Assembly: GCF_000255555.1 (NCBI RefSeq)
Contig: NZ_AGRW01000047.1
Span: 62,001 to 126,000, forward strand
DNA: 64,000 nt
Direction: 5' to 3'
Source: Treponema saccharophilum DSM 2985
GTDB taxonomy: Bacteria; Spirochaetota; Spirochaetia; Treponematales; Treponemataceae
Part shown: positions 1 through 9,190 of the stretch, piece after piece
How positions within the stretch are numbered: the first letter of the stretch is position 1
Layout of the letters: each line of letters starts with the position of its first letter
The notes under the pieces: model-generated
What the model was told of the DNA's origin: nothing
Databases searched by the model: none
Seen by the model: only the letters and a program-made list of their open reading frames with translations
Program-made: the position numbers and the translations under genes

Positions 1-1
1 T

Positions 2-2044
2 ATGTTGACCGTCGTCGGCGTGAAGGAGCAGTCGTTCGCCCTTGCGGAGGACTCGCTCAGCGTCGCAAATCCCGTCTCCGTGAGGGAATTCTCGACGAGG
101 ATTCTCCGTCCGGGCGACAGGGGCGAAGCCGGCGTCGTCGTCACGAATTCGGGCGTCGGCGACGAGAACGTGACGGTCGGGCTTTCAATAACAAGCGGCG
201 ACATCGTTTCCGGCGGGAGCGGAAGGATTCCCGGAACGGCGCGCATTTCCGGCAGCGGCACGAAAACGGTAAAAGTCGGCGCGGGAAGGACGCAGCCCGT
301 CGGATTCTCCATCGACGCCGTCGGGGAAGGGTGGGTGACGCTGGAATTCTCCATAAAATGCGGCGCGCTTGACGAAATCGTCAGGAAAGCAGTCGAGATA
401 GAGCGTCCGTATATTTTCGAGAGCGTGACGACAGTCGGGCAGGTTGCGGACGGGGAAAAAACGCGCGAAGAGATTGTCGTTTTCCCCGATTCCGGCGGCG
501 AATTCTCGATTGAAATCGGCTCGTCACGGCTCGGGACGCTCCGCTCGGCCGTCGACTACGTTTTCCGCTATCCGTACGGCTGCCTTGAGCAGCGCTCGAG
601 CGCGATAATTCCGCTCATCGCGTTCGGAAACCGCATCGGAGAATTCGGTCTTTCCTCGGAAGTCGGCGACGCAAAGGGGTTCGTCGAGAAGGAAATCGCC
701 GGCTGGGCATCGTGCCAGAAACGCGACGGCGGATTCCCGTATTGGAGGGACGGGACGGAAAGCAGCCTCGCCGTAAGCATGAGGATTGCCGAGGTAATCG
801 CGCTCGCGCGGAAACACGGCATGGCAGTTCCCTCCGCGCTCAATGTCGGGGAGCTTCTCGCATACATCGGGCGCGAGTCCGAAAATCTGAAGGCGGAGGG
901 GCGGCACGGGCTTTTCGCACGGGCGTACTCGCTTTACGTGCGCTCCTGCCTCGGCGGAAAAGCTGATGCCGCGGAAATCGGCTCGATAATCGGGAACAAG
1001 GATGCGGGCGTCTGCGAGCTCGCTTTTGCGGGTCTTGCCGCGCTCAATTCGTCGGAGGAAGATTTCGCAAAAAAAGCCGCGTCGAGGATTGCGGGAAGAA
1101 TCGCGCTGACGACGCGCGGTGTGTCGATACAGACGCAGGAATCGGAAAACACCTGGCATTTCTTCGGCTCGGGGACGGAGCAGCTCGCGCTCGCGCTCCA
1201 GCTGTTCTCGGCGGTTGAGCCGTCTGGAATCCATGCGGGAAACATCGTGTGGGAGCTTCTCCAGATGCAGAAAGCCGGGAACGGACGGTGGCAATCGACC
1301 GCGACGACAGGGCGCGTCCTGATTGCGCTCGACTCGTACATTTCAGCGGCGAAGCTCGACGAGACCGATTTCACCGGAACGGCGACGCTTTTGGGAACGG
1401 AAATTCTTTCGGCGCATTTTTCCGGAACTGCCGCGAAGAACGCGTCCTCGGCATGGAAGCTCGGGACGGGAGACGGAAAGCGCCTTCCGGACGGAATCGC
1501 AGCAGGCGAAAGGATTTCGCTTTCGTTCAAAAAAGAAGGAAAAGGAACGCTTTTCTATACAGCCGGCATGACGTATTCGCTTCCTGCAGGCGGGCAGGCT
1601 GCGCGTGACGAGGGGCTTTCCGTTTTCGTGGAGATAACGGACGCGCGGACGGGAAAGGCCGTCAAAAACGGAAAGCTCGAAAGCGGCAAGATGTACAGGG
1701 AAACTGTCCGCATAACGTCGCCAAAAAACAGGACGTTCGTCGCGGTCCGCGCGCCCGTTCCCGCCGGAGCGGAAATACTGAACACGGCGTTCGCGACGAC
1801 TGCCTCGGTCGGAGCAAAGGCGCGGAAAATGGCGCGGTGGTGGGCGCCGTCAAGCCATCAGGAAATACGGGATGCCGAGGTCCGCTGTTTCTGGGATGAT
1901 TTTCCGCTCGGAAGCCGCTCGTTCGAATTCGTTTTCAGGGCGAACAGGAGCGGAACGTACGGGACACCGTCAGCTGTCGCCGAATGCATGTATGAGCCGG
2001 AAGTGTTCGGGCGCTCAGCGGGAACGGTCTGGAGCATCAAATAA
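2..2044 (+). CDS. Bacterial alpha-2-macroglobulin, C-terminal part (partial)
   Basis: Bacterial alpha-2-macroglobulins are large envelope proteins thought to trap foreign proteases through an internal thioester. The motif PYGCLEQ (Cys at about residue 194 of the visible part) is the thioester site, and the following alpha-helical region has the repeats typical of the thioester-containing domain. The last 180 residues look like the receptor-binding-like beta domain. Family members usually exceed 1500 residues, so the 680 visible residues are only the 3' end. The ATG at the window edge is probably internal, and the gene starts outside the window. High GC and third-position bias support coding. 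Confidence 0.85.
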   Translation: MLTVVGVKEQSFALAEDSLSVANPVSVREFSTRILRPGDRGEAGVVVTNSGVGDENVTVGLSITSGDIVSGGSGRIPGTARISGSGTKTVKVGAGRTQPVGFSIDAVGEGWVTLEFSIKCGALDEIVRKAVEIERPYIFESVTTVGQVADGEKTREEIVVFPDSGGEFSIEIGSSRLGTLRSAVDYVFRYPYGCLEQRSSAIIPLIAFGNRIGEFGLSSEVGDAKGFVEKEIAGWASCQKRDGGFPYWRDGTESSLAVSMRIAEVIALARKHGMAVPSALNVGELLAYIGRESENLKAEGRHGLFARAYSLYVRSCLGGKADAAEIGSIIGNKDAGVCELAFAGLAALNSSEEDFAKKAASRIAGRIALTTRGVSIQTQESENTWHFFGSGTEQLALALQLFSAVEPSGIHAGNIVWELLQMQKAGNGRWQSTATTGRVLIALDSYISAAKLDETDFTGTATLLGTEILSAHFSGTAAKNASSAWKLGTGDGKRLPDGIAAGERISLSFKKEGKGTLFYTAGMTYSLPAGGQAARDEGLSVFVEITDARTGKAVKNGKLESGKMYRETVRITSPKNRTFVAVRAPVPAGAEILNTAFATTASVGAKARKMARWWAPSSHQEIRDAEVRCFWDDFPLGSRSFEFVFRANRSGTYGTPSAVAECMYEPEVFGRSAGTVWSIK

Positions 2045-2080
2045 TGCATTTTCATTATGTAACTTATGGAGGAACATCGC

Positions 2081-2782
2081 ATGGAAAATAAAAACATCAT
2101 CGGAAGCGTGATTCTCGCCGCGGGAATCGTAGCCGGAGCGTCAATTCTCGCGGCAGGATTCAAGAACATAATCCGCACGCAGCGGACCGTGAGCGTACGA
2201 GGCCTTTCGGAACGGGAGGTCGAGGCGGACATCGCCGTGTGGCCCCTTACGTTCCAGCTCGGCTCGAACGACCTCAAGTCGCTGCAATCCGATATAGTCG
2301 CAAAAAAGGAAACGGCGCGCCGCTATCTGCTGAAATGCGGGCTTTCCGAATCGGACATACTTGAGCGCGCGCCCGCCATCACCGACACGACACTGAATCC
2401 GTATATGGACTCGGACAGGCAGCGATACAATTTCATAGCAAGCGTCACGCTTCTTGTCCGCTCCCCGAACATTTCAGCCGTAAAGCGCGCGAACGAATCG
2501 TGCCTTGAGCTTGCCGGGGACGGAATCGCTGTTTCCCAAACATATGACAGCCGCGTCACTTACGATTTTACCGGGCTTAACGGCATAAAACCCGAGATGA
2601 TTGCGGAGGCAACGGGCAACGCGCGAGCAGCAGCCGAACAGTTCGCGAGGGATTCCGGAAGCGTCGTCGGGAAAATAAAGACAGCAGCGCAAGGCGTCTT
2701 CACCATCGAAAACGCAGCGCAAGGCCTGGAGGAGCGGAAAAGCATCCGCGTCGTCACGACGGTGACATACCTGCTTGAATAG
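2081..2782 (+). CDS. SIMPL domain (DUF541) protein
   Basis: A 233-residue protein with an N-terminal membrane anchor or signal segment (about residues 6-26), followed by a SIMPL/DUF541 domain that begins at the typical RTVSVRGLSEREVEADIA stretch. The family is periplasmic or surface exposed; relatives include BP26 and a kinase-associated protein, and its biochemical role is not settled. The start was placed at the ATG that follows a GGAGG sequence at 2068-2072. An ATG at 2066 overlaps that site and is therefore unlikely. It follows the macroglobulin gene by about 36 bp and may be cotranscribed with it. A strong terminator lies downstream. Confidence 0.85.
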   Translation: MENKNIIGSVILAAGIVAGASILAAGFKNIIRTQRTVSVRGLSEREVEADIAVWPLTFQLGSNDLKSLQSDIVAKKETARRYLLKCGLSESDILERAPAITDTTLNPYMDSDRQRYNFIASVTLLVRSPNISAVKRANESCLELAGDGIAVSQTYDSRVTYDFTGLNGIKPEMIAEATGNARAAAEQFARDSGSVVGKIKTAAQGVFTIENAAQGLEERKSIRVVTTVTYLLE

Positions 2783-2837
2783 CCGTTCCTGACTGAAACA
2801 CTTTCTCGGCGCGCCTTATTGCGGTTCCCGATTGCAT

Positions 2838-2870
2838 CCCGGCATTGCTTTTATAATGCCGGGCTTTTTT
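2838..2870 (+). terminator. Rho-independent terminator
   Basis: A perfect 9-bp stem (CCCGGCATT / AATGCCGGG) with an 8-nt loop is followed by C and seven T. It ends the macroglobulin-SIMPL transcription unit. Confidence 0.9.
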
Positions 2871-3484
2871 ATGCTCCTCCTCCGCCGAAAATACCATACT
2901 GAATATCAGTATCCTTTGAACAACTGTTTTCCTTAAAAATATACTAATTGACATTTCTTTGTCTATTTACATTCTTGTTTTTACCTTGAAAAATAAGGAT
3001 ATAGATAGGCAAAAAAAAGATACATGAAATATTTTTTAAGTATACGATATTTTTCTAGCGGATATATTTGACTAGTAATTATTGTTTTTCGAGTAGACAG
3101 AATTGTTGTTATGGGAAGGCTGGGCGAATCGGCGCACAAACGAAGAAATTGCCCGGACTATTTTTTATCAGTCCCGGCAAAAAACTGAATGCGCGGCGGG
3201 GAAACATGCCGATAATCGGATTTTAGAAGCTGGAAAATAGTAAAAAACGGCGCGACCTGCCTTGCCGCCGCCTTTTTCGGGACGGCCTTCCGCTATTTTC
3301 AACAAAGGGATTCTGCACGGGAAACGCATTCTCGCCGGACTTCGGGACGCGGCTAATATTCGTCTCGGTGGCGCACATAAACATTCTTTCGTTTTTGGGA
3401 GCGGGCGTCGTTTTTCAGGTCATAATGCTTTTCAAAAAATCATAGTAACGCCGTGCTGATTTTCCGCGGCGAAGGAGAACAACA
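2871..3484. other. Long intergenic stretch with a hairpin and a possible gene remnant
   Basis: The first 240 bp are strongly AT-rich and hold no gene. At 3149-3180 an imperfect inverted repeat (TTGCCCGGACT / AGTCCCGGCAA) forms a hairpin flanked by A/T runs. At about 3226-3445, two plus-strand frames join at roughly 3300 into a peptide with two hydrophobic stretches, the last ending in MLFKKS before TAG. This could be the frameshifted end of a small membrane protein, but no start codon with a ribosome site was found. The 65-residue open frame at 3262-3459 looks like noise. Confidence 0.35.
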
Positions 3485-3889
3485 ATGGGAATCGAATACA
3501 AGGAGACGCGCGAATTTTCGCGCGGGCAGCTTGAGGATTTGTTTCTGTCGGTCGAATGGTCTTCGGGACATTTTCCCGACAAACTTGTCGTCGCGATGAG
3601 GAATTTCAGCACGGTCGTCTCCGCATGGGACGGCGAAAAACTCGTCGGGATGGCGTGCGCGATGGACGACGGAATCATGAACGCGTATATGCACTATCTC
3701 CTCGTGCGCCCGGAATACCAGGGAAAGGGAATCGGTTCGGCGCTCGTGTCAAAGATAAAAGAAAAATACGGCGATTACCTCCGGCTCGTCATCGTCGCAT
3801 ACAACAAGGAACAGGCGTTCTACGAAAAATGCGGGTTCAAGAAGGCGGAGGACGCGAGCGCGATGTTCATAACGGAATTGTGGACGTGA
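3485..3889 (+). CDS. GNAT family N-acetyltransferase
   Basis: A 134-residue protein of normal GNAT length. The acetyl-CoA-binding motif A is RPEYQGKGIGSAL (about residues 75-87), preceded by the strand YMHYLLV. The C-terminal AFYEKCGF is the usual beta5-alpha4 signature. It would transfer acetyl from acetyl-CoA to an amine, but the substrate cannot be read from the sequence. AAGGAG lies about 9 bp before the ATG. The next gene is another acetyltransferase that starts within 15 bp, possibly by coupled translation. Confidence 0.85.
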   Translation: MGIEYKETREFSRGQLEDLFLSVEWSSGHFPDKLVVAMRNFSTVVSAWDGEKLVGMACAMDDGIMNAYMHYLLVRPEYQGKGIGSALVSKIKEKYGDYLRLVIVAYNKEQAFYEKCGFKKAEDASAMFITELWT

Positions 3890-3903
3890 GCAAGGCGGAT
3901 TTT

Positions 3904-4365
3904 ATGGAAAACAAAATAGCGATTTCAAAATCGACGGCGGCCGACATCGACCGGCTTATGGAAATCCGCCTTGAGATGCTCCGCGTCGTCAACGGATTGG
4001 AGGCCGATTACGAATTCAGCGACGAGCTGAAAACGGAATCCCGCGGCTACTTTTTGAGCGGAGACCAGACGACGCTGCTCGCGACGGACGGAGAAAAGAC
4101 AATCGGCTGCGCGTCAATCAACTACATCACGATTATGCCCACGTTCAGCCACCCGACAGGAAAACGGGCGTTCCTGATGAGCGTCTACACGCAAAAAGAA
4201 TACCGCAGGATGGGAATCGCGCGGCGCATGGTCGGGCAGCTTGTCGGAGAAGCGCGGGCGAAGGGGTGCTCGGAGATTATCCTCGACGCGACAGAGGAAG
4301 GCCGCCCGCTTTACAAATCGCTCGGCTTTAAAGAGAGCGGAGAGACGATGTGCCTTCAACTTTGA
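3904..4365 (+). CDS. GNAT family N-acetyltransferase
   Basis: A 153-residue GNAT protein with motif A QKEYRRMGIARRMV and the C-terminal PLYKSLGF signature. It is not close to the preceding acetyltransferase, so this is not a recent tandem copy. A GTG at 3886 lies in the same frame and overlaps the stop of the upstream gene (GTGA), so a six-residue longer form is possible. The ATG at 3904 was preferred because the conserved domain begins immediately after it. Substrate unknown. Confidence 0.8.
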   Translation: MENKIAISKSTAADIDRLMEIRLEMLRVVNGLEADYEFSDELKTESRGYFLSGDQTTLLATDGEKTIGCASINYITIMPTFSHPTGKRAFLMSVYTQKEYRRMGIARRMVGQLVGEARAKGCSEIILDATEEGRPLYKSLGFKESGETMCLQL

Positions 4366-4396
4366 GAGGCGGATGGAGACGCAGCAGGAAGCAAGA

Positions 4397-4708
4397 ATGA
4401 AAAAAGACTCTAAAATACCGGCATATTTTACCGCGGTGCATTTTTCGTACCTGCTTTTCATTCTTGCACTCGATTCGCTCGATATGTTCGTCGGGCTCGG
4501 AAAGTCGCGGGAGGTTTTTGTGCTGATTAACATCATCGATTTTTTCAGCTGGAGCATCATCCTTCCCGGGCTTTTCATTTCCGCAATCGCGATTCAAATT
4601 CTGTTCCGGAAAAACGGATTCAGGCGCATCCTGCCCACCGCCGCCGCGCTGATTCTGAACATCGCCGCATGGTTTTTCACGGTTGCATCGGCTGCGACAA
4701 GATTCTAG
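4397..4708 (+). CDS. Small three-helix membrane protein
   Basis: A 103-residue hydrophobic protein with predicted membrane helices at about residues 10-28, 42-66 and 76-97 and a basic loop (FRKNGFRR) before the last helix. AGGAA lies 7 bp before the ATG; an upstream ATG at 4373 is in frame and possible. It follows the acetyltransferase by 31 bp and precedes the hydrolase gene, so the four genes from 3485 to 5303 may form one unit. No family was recognised. Confidence 0.65.
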   Translation: MKKDSKIPAYFTAVHFSYLLFILALDSLDMFVGLGKSREVFVLINIIDFFSWSIILPGLFISAIAIQILFRKNGFRRILPTAAALILNIAAWFFTVASAATRF

Positions 4709-4757
4709 CCGCCGAACAAAAAAAACGCGGATATTCCCGCCCAAAAAGGAGATACAA

Positions 4758-5303
4758 ATGAAAAACATGGTTCTGCTCGTAATCGACACGCAGAAAGGAA
4801 TCACCGACGCGCGGCTGTTCGCGTTCGAGAAAATCAGGGACAACATAAGGACGCTCATCGAAAAAGCGCGCGAATCAGGCGTAGAGGTCGTTTTCGTGCA
4901 GCACGACGACGGGGAAGGCTCCGGCTTTTCCGTGGGCGACAAGGATTTCGAGATTTTCGAGGAATTCCGGCCGAACGACGGCGAGAAAGTCTTCGTGAAA
5001 AAAGTGAACAGCGCGCTCCACAAATCCGTGGGGCTTTCGGACTATCTTTCGGGAAAGGGCGTGAAAAAAATTGTCGCCGTGGGATTGCAGACAAATTTCT
5101 GCATCGACGCGACGATTCACACGGGCTTCGACCTGGGATTCGAGATGCTCGTCCCCGCATACGCGAATTCCACGTTCGACAGCGAATACATGAGCGCGGA
5201 AACGGCATACCGCTACTACAACGAATTTTTGTGGAACGGCAGGTTCGCGAAGTGCATTCCGATGGACGACGCCGTGAGACTGCTGGAAGAGCGGCGGAAG
5301 TAA
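4758..5303 (+). CDS. Isochorismatase-like cysteine hydrolase
   Basis: A 181-residue cytoplasmic hydrolase of the isochorismatase/nicotinamidase superfamily. The catalytic triad is visible: Asp10 in LLVIDTQ, a Lys at 81 or 82 in FVKKVNSA, and Cys115 in GLQTNFCID. Members hydrolyse amides or enol ethers, with substrates from nicotinamide to isochorismate and carbamoyl compounds. The nicotinamidase metal-binding His/Asp set is not evident, so nicotinamidase is not the first choice. AAGGAG lies 7 bp before the ATG. Confidence 0.85.
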   Translation: MKNMVLLVIDTQKGITDARLFAFEKIRDNIRTLIEKARESGVEVVFVQHDDGEGSGFSVGDKDFEIFEEFRPNDGEKVFVKKVNSALHKSVGLSDYLSGKGVKKIVAVGLQTNFCIDATIHTGFDLGFEMLVPAYANSTFDSEYMSAETAYRYYNEFLWNGRFAKCIPMDDAVRLLEERRK

Positions 5304-5358
5304 AATCTAAAATCGCATATTCGTCCCCATTCAAAAAAAGGGTCTCACAAACAAACAA

Positions 5359-5390
5359 CAACCCCAGCGAAAAAAAATGCGCGGGGGTTG
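5359..5390 (-). terminator. Hairpin, possible minus-strand terminator
   Basis: CAACCCC and GGGGTTG form a 7-bp stem around an A-rich loop. On the minus strand it is followed by TTTGTTTGT, so it may have ended transcription of the TM2 remnant just upstream. Confidence 0.4.
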
Positions 5391-5392
5391 CG

Positions 5393-5572
5393 CTATTTGA
5401 CCAAATGCTGATTTTCATCGCGGAATCGATTTGCCAAAATCAAAATGATGTCGACAAACCAACCGACCATAAAAAGAGCGCCTGTAGACAAATACAGAAA
5501 ATGCAATTCTGAAAAAAATCGCCATTCGGCGATTGGCAGATTCCAGAAATATTTGAAAATGCCCGGAGATTG
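5393..5572 (-). pseudogene. TM2-domain protein remnant
   Basis: The reading frame after an in-frame TGA at 5573-5575 gives PGIFKYFWN, then LHFLYLSTGALFMVGWFVD and IILILANRFRDENQ, ending in TAG. This is the second half of a TM2 domain, with the characteristic Gly-Trp and Asp before the last helix. Before the stop the same frame reads RAFWLAF, which fits the HRFY part of the family motif. The N-terminal half, start codon and ribosome site are missing. The acetyltransferase gene ends just upstream, so the fragment is probably a decayed gene cut by rearrangement. Confidence 0.6.
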
Positions 5573-5617
5573 TCAGAACGCCAGCCAAAACGCGCGTTCC
5601 GAATCCGTTCCGGACGG

Positions 5618-6061
5618 CTAGATTTCCTTCGCGAAAAAGACGAGGCTTTCCGACTCACGGAAACCGATTTTCTTGTAGAATCCGTAGGCAGGAACGTCGC
5701 GGCTTGTCAGAAGAACGATGCTGCTGATTCCGCGGGCTTTCACGGCATTTTCGATTGCCGAAACGAAGAACGTGCCGGCTCCCCTGCCCTGCTGCTCCGT
5801 TTTTATGCACAGCTCCTCGATTTTGTATTCCGTTCCCGCATACCAGTGCAGGATTTGCCCGAGCGAAATTCCTATCAGCTCGTTTTTCTCGAAAAGCCCG
5901 AACAAAAGCGAATTTGTCTGGCACGACAAATCGGCAAGATACAATGAGAGCCTCTCATCATCCGACCAGTCGTCGTTCCACGGTTCTGCCGTAAAGACGC
6001 TCCTGAAAAGTTCTTTGACGCTGCCCATATCGCCAGCGGAAAGCTGCCTGAATTCGTACAT
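5618..6061 (-). CDS. GNAT family N-acetyltransferase
   Basis: A 147-residue acetyltransferase with motif A IKTEQQGRGAGTFF and the C-terminal AYGFYKKIGF signature. AGGAGG lies 6 bp before the ATG, a strong site. The acidic PWNDDWSDDE segment near residue 27 is typical of aminoglycoside-acetyltransferase-like or generic small-molecule GNATs, but a resistance role cannot be claimed. It stands alone between the TM2 remnant and the ABC transporter operon. Confidence 0.8.
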   Translation of the reverse strand: MYEFRQLSAGDMGSVKELFRSVFTAEPWNDDWSDDERLSLYLADLSCQTNSLLFGLFEKNELIGISLGQILHWYAGTEYKIEELCIKTEQQGRGAGTFFVSAIENAVKARGISSIVLLTSRDVPAYGFYKKIGFRESESLVFFAKEI

Positions 6062-6167
6062 TTTTCCTCCTGAAAGAAACCTGTTCGGAAACAGAAATTT
6101 CAGACAGGTCCACTGATTCTACCCGCAAGCGGAAAAACAGTCCAAAAAAAGGTACGAAAACGCGGCT

Positions 6168-6959
6168 TCACGCGCCGACGACATACAGCGGGGTCACGCT
6201 CTTGTACTGCCGCTCGCCGAATTCGAACTCGCTTATGTGCACCTGCACACCGAACGTTTTTTTCATGTTCTCCTCGCTTATGACTTCGCGGGCAGGGCCG
6301 AAAATCGGGGCGGCAGTCCTGTTCAGAATCAGGGCTTTCGTGCCGATTTTCATCGCGTGGGCGGGAAAATGGGTGTTCACGATTGCGGAAATATGCTTTT
6401 CGCGGGCAAGTTTTTCGATTATGTTCAGAATCACGAGCTGATTCTTGAAATCGAGGTTCGACTCGGGCTCGTCGAGGACAAGCATCTCCGGATTCGCGGT
6501 GAGCGCGCGGGCAATCAAAACCATCTGAAGCTCGCCGCCGCTCATCTTAGTGCAGAGCTTGTCCTTGAGCCGGAGAATCCCGCACGTTTCCATCGCTTCC
6601 ACCGCGCGTTCCTCGTCCTCCTTTGTCGGCTCCGAGAACGTCCCGAGGTGGGCGCTCCGCCCCATCGTCACCATGTCGAGCGCCGAAAACGAAAACGCCG
6701 CGTTCTTTGCCTGGGGGACGTAGGCGATTCTCCTCCAGAATTCTTTCTGCGGAATCCGGGCGATGTTCGTTCCGTCGAGCAGGCTCTCGCCCTTCCGCCA
6801 TTTCTGCAGGCCCATCATGCATTTGAGGAGCGTCGTTTTTCCGACGCCGTTCGAGCCGAGCACGCACATGATTTCGCCGTCGGAAATCTCAAAATTGATG
6901 TTGTCCAGAACGACGCGGGAATCATAGGAAAACCCGCCGTCTCTTACCTGAAATGTCAT
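6168..6959 (-). CDS. ABC transporter ATPase (FecE/BtuD type)
   Basis: A 263-residue ATPase of the iron-siderophore/cobalamin class that powers the membrane permease encoded just upstream. Visible motifs are Walker A GSNGVGKTT (about 35-43), signature MSGGELQ, Walker B LVLDEPESNLD and the switch His in VNTHFP. The start at 6959 is fixed by an ATGA overlap with the permease stop and by AGGAGG 9 bp upstream. A second ATG at 6965 is too close to that site. It is the last gene of the operon. Confidence 0.92.
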   Translation of the reverse strand: MTFQVRDGGFSYDSRVVLDNINFEISDGEIMCVLGSNGVGKTTLLKCMMGLQKWRKGESLLDGTNIARIPQKEFWRRIAYVPQAKNAAFSFSALDMVTMGRSAHLGTFSEPTKEDEERAVEAMETCGILRLKDKLCTKMSGGELQMVLIARALTANPEMLVLDEPESNLDFKNQLVILNIIEKLAREKHISAIVNTHFPAHAMKIGTKALILNRTAAPIFGPAREVISEENMKKTFGVQVHISEFEFGERQYKSVTPLYVVGA

Positions 6960-7972
6960 GCCCATACACCTCCTGTCTTTCTGAGCAAGCTGATGAAAAC
7001 CGGCGCGCCGATAATTGCGGTGAGAATCGAAATCGGAATCTCCGCGGAGGATGCGCTCCGTGCGAACGTGTCGATGACCGCCATGAAAATCGCGCCGAGC
7101 GAAATGCTCAGGGGAACGACGGCCTTGTTGTTGCTCCCCAAAACCATGCGTGAAATGTGCGGGATGAGCAGGCCGACCCAGCCAATCTGCCCGCACATGG
7201 AAATCACCGAGGCCGTAATCAGCGACGACGCGCCAATTATAAGCAGCCGGATGAGCGTTATGTTCACCCCCATCGATTTTGCCTCGTCCTCGTTCAGCGA
7301 AAGAATGTTGAGCCGCCACTTCAAAGCCCAGATTGCGGCAAGCCCGGCAAAAATAAAGGGAAGCCCGAACGCAAGGCTTTTGTAGGTGACGGCGGACATG
7401 CTTCCCATAAGCCAATACGTGATTGAGGGAAGCTCGTCCTCGGGGTCGGCCATGTACTTCACGATTGACACGAGCGCCTGAAAAAGCGAGGAAACGACCA
7501 TCCCCGAAAGGATAATCATCACGACGGACGATTTTCCCTTAATCCGGCTGATCCTGTACGTCAGGAAGCATGAAAAAAGCCCGAAGCACAGGGCGAGCGC
7601 CTGGATGCCGATAAGGTTCCAATGGAACATCATCGCAAGCGCGGCTCCGAACGATGCCCCGCTTGCGACCCCCAGAGTGTCGGGCGTCGCAAGCGGGTTC
7701 GAGAAAAGCCCCTGGAACGCCGCGCCCGCGCAGGCAAGCCCCGCCCCGGCGGCGAGCGCGAGAAGGATGCGGGGAAGGCGCACCTTGAAAATCACTGTTC
7801 TTGCCATGACGTCCCCGCCCCCGCCGAAAAGCGCATCAGAAAACGAGCGGACAATCTGGAGGGGCGAAAGCGAGTACCTGCCGATTCCGAGGCAGAGAAT
7901 GACCGTAATCGGAATGAGCAGGAACGAGGCGAAAATGAACAGCGGACGGATTTTTTTATTCTCGATGAACAT
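6956..7972 (-). CDS. FecCD-type ABC permease
   Basis: A 338-residue permease with about ten membrane helices. It has the family-typical RLPRILLALAAGAGLACAG near residue 70 and the segment GQIGWVGLLIPHISRMVLG near residue 265, which contacts the ATPase. Such permeases act as homodimers and import siderophores, haem, cobalamin or similar metal chelates. The gene starts one base after the stop of the binding-protein gene and overlaps the ATPase gene by 4 bp, so translation is coupled across all three. Confidence 0.93.
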   Translation of the reverse strand: MFIENKKIRPLFIFASFLLIPITVILCLGIGRYSLSPLQIVRSFSDALFGGGGDVMARTVIFKVRLPRILLALAAGAGLACAGAAFQGLFSNPLATPDTLGVASGASFGAALAMMFHWNLIGIQALALCFGLFSCFLTYRISRIKGKSSVVMIILSGMVVSSLFQALVSIVKYMADPEDELPSITYWLMGSMSAVTYKSLAFGLPFIFAGLAAIWALKWRLNILSLNEDEAKSMGVNITLIRLLIIGASSLITASVISMCGQIGWVGLLIPHISRMVLGSNNKAVVPLSISLGAIFMAVIDTFARSASSAEIPISILTAIIGAPVFISLLRKTGGVWA

Positions 7973-7973
7973 C

Positions 7974-9089
7974 TTATTTTCCGGAAGCCGCACGCGCGGG
8001 ATTGAAGATTGCCTGCAGCGCATCGGCCGTAAGCTCGACGCCGTAGAACGTCCTGAAATACGCCGCAACTTCCTTGTCGATATCGACATCGCCGAAAAGT
8101 TCCGGGTGCAGGACCTTGCTCATCCACTGCAGGCAGAGCGGCGTGTCGGAGCTCGGCGGGAACCAGCGGTACATTCCGAGCGGGATTTTGTAGACGCGCC
8201 TGTTCTTCACAGCATTCACCTCCGACCAGTCATACCCTTCGATTGCGTTTTCATACAAATCCTCCGGAAGGTACGGGCTGAAATTGGTGATGAAAATATA
8301 TTCAGGATTCCACTGGTAGACCTGCTCCATGCTGATTTGCGGCATCCCGCTCAGCTCCCCCGCGACATTCTTTCCGCCGGAAGCGTTTATCCAGTAGTCG
8401 CCGTAGAAATTCACGCCGGAAGTTTTCATTCCCGACGCGTCGTAGTGATACAAAATCATGACGGGCGGCTTTTCCTCCTCGCCAAGCCCCGCAATCCGCC
8501 CGCCTACTTTCTTCTCGATTTCGCGCCCGTATTTTATGATTGCGTCCGCGCGGCCGGTATCGCCGAAAATCTCGCCCAATTTTCCTATCCAGTTCGCATA
8601 CGTTTCGATTGTGTTGAAATCGGCGACGGAAGTCGAGAAGGCAAAACCCTTGATTCCGGCATTCTCGAGGCTCTGGGAAAGAGCGGTGTCCGATGCAAGG
8701 TAGAAGACGACGTCCGGCCTGAGCTTCAAAAGCTCCTCCACATTGACGGCACCGTTCTTCACGAAGCCGGTCGGAACGTTCACGACATCAGGGTAGACGT
8801 TTTTGAGGTACGAGTTTTCTGCGGCCGCCATCGAGGACGGATGCATCCCGACGAGTTTGTCCGTTCCGCCCATGTAAAGGCAGTAAATCGACGGAAGCGG
8901 CATCGGCGAGATGATGACGACCCGCTCGATGTTCACCGGAAGCTCCACGTCGCGCCCGGCATGGTCGGTGACAATGTGCGTCGCTGCCGCTTTTTGAGGG
9001 GCAGCCGCGGGCGATTCCTTTCTGCTGCATGACGCGAGCAGGAGCGCTGATGCCAACAAGGCACAAAGACATTCTGCAATTTTTTTCAT
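7974..9089 (-). CDS. Periplasmic metal-chelate-binding lipoprotein
   Basis: A 371-residue lipoprotein. The signal peptide ends in the lipobox LLASC (Cys21), and a class III periplasmic binding fold (PF01497) follows, starting at THIVTDHAGRDVELP. The class binds siderophores, haem or cobalamin. KLRPDVVFY and QWNPEYIFITNF mark the two lobes. Position directly before the permease and ATPase genes makes this the operon's own receptor. It is closely related to the divergent lipoprotein at 12712-13824, which suggests the same or a related ligand. AAGG precedes the start by about 9 bp. Confidence 0.9.
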   Translation of the reverse strand: MKKIAECLCALLASALLLASCSRKESPAAAPQKAAATHIVTDHAGRDVELPVNIERVVIISPMPLPSIYCLYMGGTDKLVGMHPSSMAAAENSYLKNVYPDVVNVPTGFVKNGAVNVEELLKLRPDVVFYLASDTALSQSLENAGIKGFAFSTSVADFNTIETYANWIGKLGEIFGDTGRADAIIKYGREIEKKVGGRIAGLGEEEKPPVMILYHYDASGMKTSGVNFYGDYWINASGGKNVAGELSGMPQISMEQVYQWNPEYIFITNFSPYLPEDLYENAIEGYDWSEVNAVKNRRVYKIPLGMYRWFPPSSDTPLCLQWMSKVLHPELFGDVDIDKEVAAYFRTFYGVELTADALQAIFNPARAASGK

Positions 9090-9190
9090 ATCGTTTTTCC
9101 TTGACTGTTTCCTTTTTTGTATTGAAACCTGCCCGAATACTGCTGATAGATTGCCATGCCGAACGGCTTCCGTAAGGAAGCGGATTTATG

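Noticed and set aside
3262-3459. A 65-codon plus-strand gene
   Set aside because: No ribosome site and no sensible composition; another frame of the same stretch looks more protein-like but is broken.
7605-9032. A 475-codon plus-strand open frame antisense to the receptor and permease genes
   Set aside because: It is a by-product of high GC in the opposite strand; the protein is Arg/His-rich with no domain, and the minus-strand genes are unambiguous.
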